From the NCBI GenBank assembly GCA_051744845.1, contig JBNJDJ010000043.1, positions 1-17,338 of the forward strand: DNA of 17,338 nt. The letters are read 5' to 3'. Under the pieces are notes generated by a model that worked only from the letters and a program-made list of their open reading frames with translations, was not told the DNA's origin and ran no database searches. This document shows, piece after piece, positions 15,466-17,338 of this stretch. Every line of letters starts with the position of its first letter. Positions within the stretch are counted from its first letter, which is position 1. Position numbers and translations under genes: made by a program. Source of the stretch: JBNJDJ01 sp051744845. Lineage in GTDB: Bacteria; Bacillota; Clostridia; Peptostreptococcales; Acidaminobacteraceae.

Positions 15466-16146
15466 TTATAAATACTTATTTAATGACTTTTCGAATTTTT
15501 CTGTTTTAAATATGTTACCGTGACCTGGATAAAAATATTCGCAGTTCAAATTCTTTATATTTTTCCAACTTTTAATTAATTTTTCTTTATTATTTGCAAA
15601 AGGTGGATAAACTGAATTTGGAAACCAATTAAATAATGTATCTCCCACTATTAAATGTTTATTATCAACAATAACAGATATTGAACCATTAGTATGCCCT
15701 GGAGTATAAAAAACTTCTCCATTAACACCATACTCATTTAAATCAAAACTATCTTCTATAATTATATCTGCTTTTACTGGCTTAAATTGATTTTTAGAAA
15801 ATAATAAATTATTTGCAAATTTTGAAATTATCTTTGAAAAAATAAAAGTCCCTTTAGGAAATTTAGTATAACCACTTTTTAAATGATTTACTTCATTTTT
15901 ATGAATTAATATCTTAGCATTAGATCTTTTTTTAATTTCATATAAACTCCCAACATGGTCATTATGAACATGTGTAACTATTATCAAAGAAATATCTTTG
16001 ATTTTAAAATTATTCTTATTTAAGATCTCACATAATTTATTTGTTTTTTTAGGCATACCTGCATCAACTAAAATAAGTCCTGAATTTCCATTAATTAAAT
16101 ATGCATTTGATTTACCCATATTAACTTTAATTATATCTACACTCAT
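15466..16146 (-). CDS. MBL-fold metallo-hydrolase
   Basis: 226 residues. The zinc motif THVHNDHVG (58-66) gives H59, H61, D63 and H64; H151 in TPGHTNGS, D169 in LIVGDTLF and H209 in YPGHG complete a binuclear site. The order is that of small glyoxalase II-like hydrolases. Substrate unknown: lactones, thioesters or phosphodiesters are all cleaved by relatives. The short N-terminus starting at SVDIIKVNMGKSNAYLI suits the family. Start supported by AAAGGTG. It is the first gene of the operon continuing with phosphatase, GNAT and flavodoxin-like genes. Confidence 0.88.
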   Translation of the reverse strand: MSVDIIKVNMGKSNAYLINGNSGLILVDAGMPKKTNKLCEILNKNNFKIKDISLIIVTHVHNDHVGSLYEIKKRSNAKILIHKNEVNHLKSGYTKFPKGTFIFSKIISKFANNLLFSKNQFKPVKADIIIEDSFDLNEYGVNGEVFYTPGHTNGSISVIVDNKHLIVGDTLFNWFPNSVYPPFANNKEKLIKSWKNIKNLNCEYFYPGHGNIFKTEKFEKSLNKYL

Positions 16147-16221
16147 TAAACACCTTTCTTTTATAAATTTTTAAATATCTAAATATGATTAAATAGATAA
16201 ATACTATCTAAGTCTATTTTC

Positions 16222-16404
16222 TTAGTTATTTTTTTCAGTATCATCAATATATTTTTTTATAAGTTTTTTAGCCTCCCTAACTCCCTCTTTAGTAATATAT
16301 ACAGATTTATATTTTTTAGAACCAAAAATTAAATTTTCATCTGTCAATTCATTAAGAATTTCAAAAGGATTTCCTTTCCAACTTCTTCTATATTTATATA
16401 ATAT
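16222..16404 (-). pseudogene. 5'-truncated DUF6429-like protein
   Basis: A 60-codon frame without start codon, closed upstream by TAA at 16407-16405, reads RRSWKGNPFEILNELTDENL, IFGSKKYKSVYITKEGVREA and KKLIKKYIDD. The W-KG--F--L--L---LI and KSV-(I/L)T-EG---A--L pattern is the C-terminal two thirds of DUF6429-type small proteins, a winged-helix-like family of unknown role. The N-terminal part is missing, replaced by the end of the cyclase-family gene, so this is a remnant. Confidence 0.5.
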
Positions 16405-16420
16405 TTACTTTGGATAAATA

Positions 16421-17062
16421 CTATATATTTTCTATTCCAATAGCTCTAACCGGTGATCCATCTGAATTCTTAGTTTTTAATGGCATTATATTCAAAGTAA
16501 AGTAATCTTCTTTAATTGAATCTAAGTTAGTTAAATTCTCAATGATTATATAATTTTTTTTCATTAGAATTTTATGTACATCAAATGTTTTAGAATTAAT
16601 ATTATCAATTGAAATAGCATCAATTCCTATACCTTTTAAATCATATTTAGTAAGCCATTTTGCTACTTTTTTACTTAAAGAAGGAAAACCTTGAAAGTAT
16701 TTTTTCTTTCCCCAATATTTGCTCCATCCTGTTTTAATAATTAAGTAATCTACATTAATTATTTTTTCTTTATATTCTTTTAAATCATCAATTTTTATAA
16801 ATTTCTTATCAAAATTTGAAAAATCTATTATAGTGGCTTTACCAATAAATTTTTCTACATTAAAATCATCTAAAGAAAATCCTTTTTTTAACATATGACC
16901 AGGAGCATCTATATGTGTCCCAGTATGTGAATACATAGTAATTTTTGATTCTTTGAATCCATCTTTTTTTAATGTATTTGTTTTTTTAATAATAGGTTTT
17001 TCAGTTCCAGGAAAAACCGGCATATCTGAGTGAATAAAGTGTGTTAAATCTATTATTCTCAT
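16421..17062 (-). CDS. cyclase-family metal-dependent hydrolase (kynurenine formamidase-like)
   Basis: 213 residues from ATG 17062. The family pattern is clear: N-terminal IIDLTHFIHSDMPVFPGTE (3-21), metal motif HTGTHIDAPGH (46-56, ligands H46, H50, D52, H56), DYLIIKTGWSKYWGK, the GIGIDAISID segment, and HKILMKKNYIIIENLTNLDS near the end, where the Glu of IENL is usual. Members hydrolyse amides such as N-formylkynurenine, or isatin; no tryptophan-catabolic genes are nearby, so the substrate is open. The start is fixed by TTGGAGGAATTATG; a longer frame to 17092 would overlap the upstream pseudogene and has no ribosome binding site. Confidence 0.87.
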   Translation of the reverse strand: MRIIDLTHFIHSDMPVFPGTEKPIIKKTNTLKKDGFKESKITMYSHTGTHIDAPGHMLKKGFSLDDFNVEKFIGKATIIDFSNFDKKFIKIDDLKEYKEKIINVDYLIIKTGWSKYWGKKKYFQGFPSLSKKVAKWLTKYDLKGIGIDAISIDNINSKTFDVHKILMKKNYIIIENLTNLDSIKEDYFTLNIMPLKTKNSDGSPVRAIGIENI

Positions 17063-17078
17063 AATTCCTCCAAGTTTT

Positions 17079-17338
17079 TTAATTTCCATCAAAGTTAATA
17101 TCTGCTTTTTTTGCTTGACTTCGAAGTTGCTTATTATTTAAAGTATATTTTCTATTACCTTTAATAAAATGAGATGCACATTTTCGAAATTCAAACTTCA
17201 CATTTTTATTAATACATTCTTCTCTTAAAGATAAAACCAATTAAAATCAAGATCTCTCCCATTATAATCTGATTCACCACTTACTAAGACTAACTCAATA
17301 TCATCAAGATATCTTAAAATACTGATTTTTTCAATCAA
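17079..17338 (-). pseudogene. DUF5131-like (phage Gp37/Gp68 family) protein, C-terminal part, frameshifted
   Basis: Runs in from beyond the right edge. The first frame reads LRYLDDIELVLVSGESDYNG then RDLDFNW and soon stops at TAA; one base off, the frame continues VLSLREECINKNVKFEFRKC, ASHFIKGNRKYTLNNKQLRS and QAKKADINFDGN to TAA at 17081. Joined, SGES-x-x-x-x-RDLDFNWVLS-REEC---N--FEFR is the C-terminal pattern of DUF5131 proteins, which have radical-SAM-like cysteines in their N-terminal part (outside the window). Loss of one G after the Trp codon explains the shift. Either a real frameshift mutation or a sequence error. Confidence 0.6.

Noticed and set aside
16194..16210. Inverted repeat TAGATA-N5-TATCTA upstream of the metallo-hydrolase operon
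   Set aside because: Six-base arms of A/T-rich sequence are expected by chance here; kept only as a note.
1..17338. Mollicutes-type code (TGA read as Trp)
   Set aside because: TGA terminates the AraC-type and flavodoxin genes at natural C-termini, and conserved tryptophans are TGG.
1..17338. CRISPR arrays, insertion sequences, tRNA genes
   Set aside because: No regularly spaced repeats, transposase-like proteins or tRNA cloverleaf sequences were found by eye.

Overview
The window comes from a very AT-rich, probably anaerobic bacterium. Strong AGGAGG-type ribosome binding sites, sigma-A-like promoters, pyruvate formate-lyase and many Clostridia-like small families suggest a low-GC Firmicute or a relative (Fusobacteria or a Mollicutes-related lineage cannot be excluded). 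The standard code fits: TGA ends the AraC-type and flavodoxin genes, TAG ends the AlkD-like gene, and tryptophans are TGG. No tRNA, rRNA, insertion sequence or CRISPR array was seen.

Left end (1-1900): a partial ogt-type DNA methyltransferase gene (minus) diverges from hflX (plus). A palindrome, AACTGTATACAGTT, sits on the predicted ogt start site. hflX shares a bidirectional terminator with a small monooxygenase-fold gene. From 1590 to 7467 everything is on the minus strand: monooxygenase-fold protein, AraC-type regulator, an eroded stretch, a QueG-like Fe-S protein that overlaps (ATGA) a broken upstream gene, a DUF2703 thioredoxin-like protein, and a GGDEF-EAL gene split by a frameshift and lacking its 5' end.

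Centre (7440-10470): pflB-pflA on the plus strand, with a near-consensus promoter (TTGACA-17-TATACT), a 25-bp imperfect palindrome over the -10/start region, and a perfect 12-bp-stem terminator. This is the best preserved metabolic unit: pyruvate formate-lyase and its radical-SAM activase, for anaerobic pyruvate cleavage.

Right part (10466-17338), all minus strand: an ASCH gene with an amber codon replacing a conserved Trp; a Cys-rich small protein; an operon of AlkD-like protein, two-helix membrane protein and Cys-rich ECF-type sigma factor; an eroded stretch; an operon of metallo-hydrolase, tyrosine phosphatase, GNAT acetyltransferase and flavodoxin-like protein; a 5'-truncated DUF6429-like remnant; a cyclase-family metal hydrolase; and a frameshifted DUF5131-like gene running off the end.

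The most striking overall property is the number of broken genes (about eight loci in 17 kb) between intact housekeeping and metabolic genes, pointing to ongoing gene decay. The best candidate for something undescribed is the AlkD / small membrane protein / Cys-rich sigma factor operon. No clear new defence or mobile system is visible.
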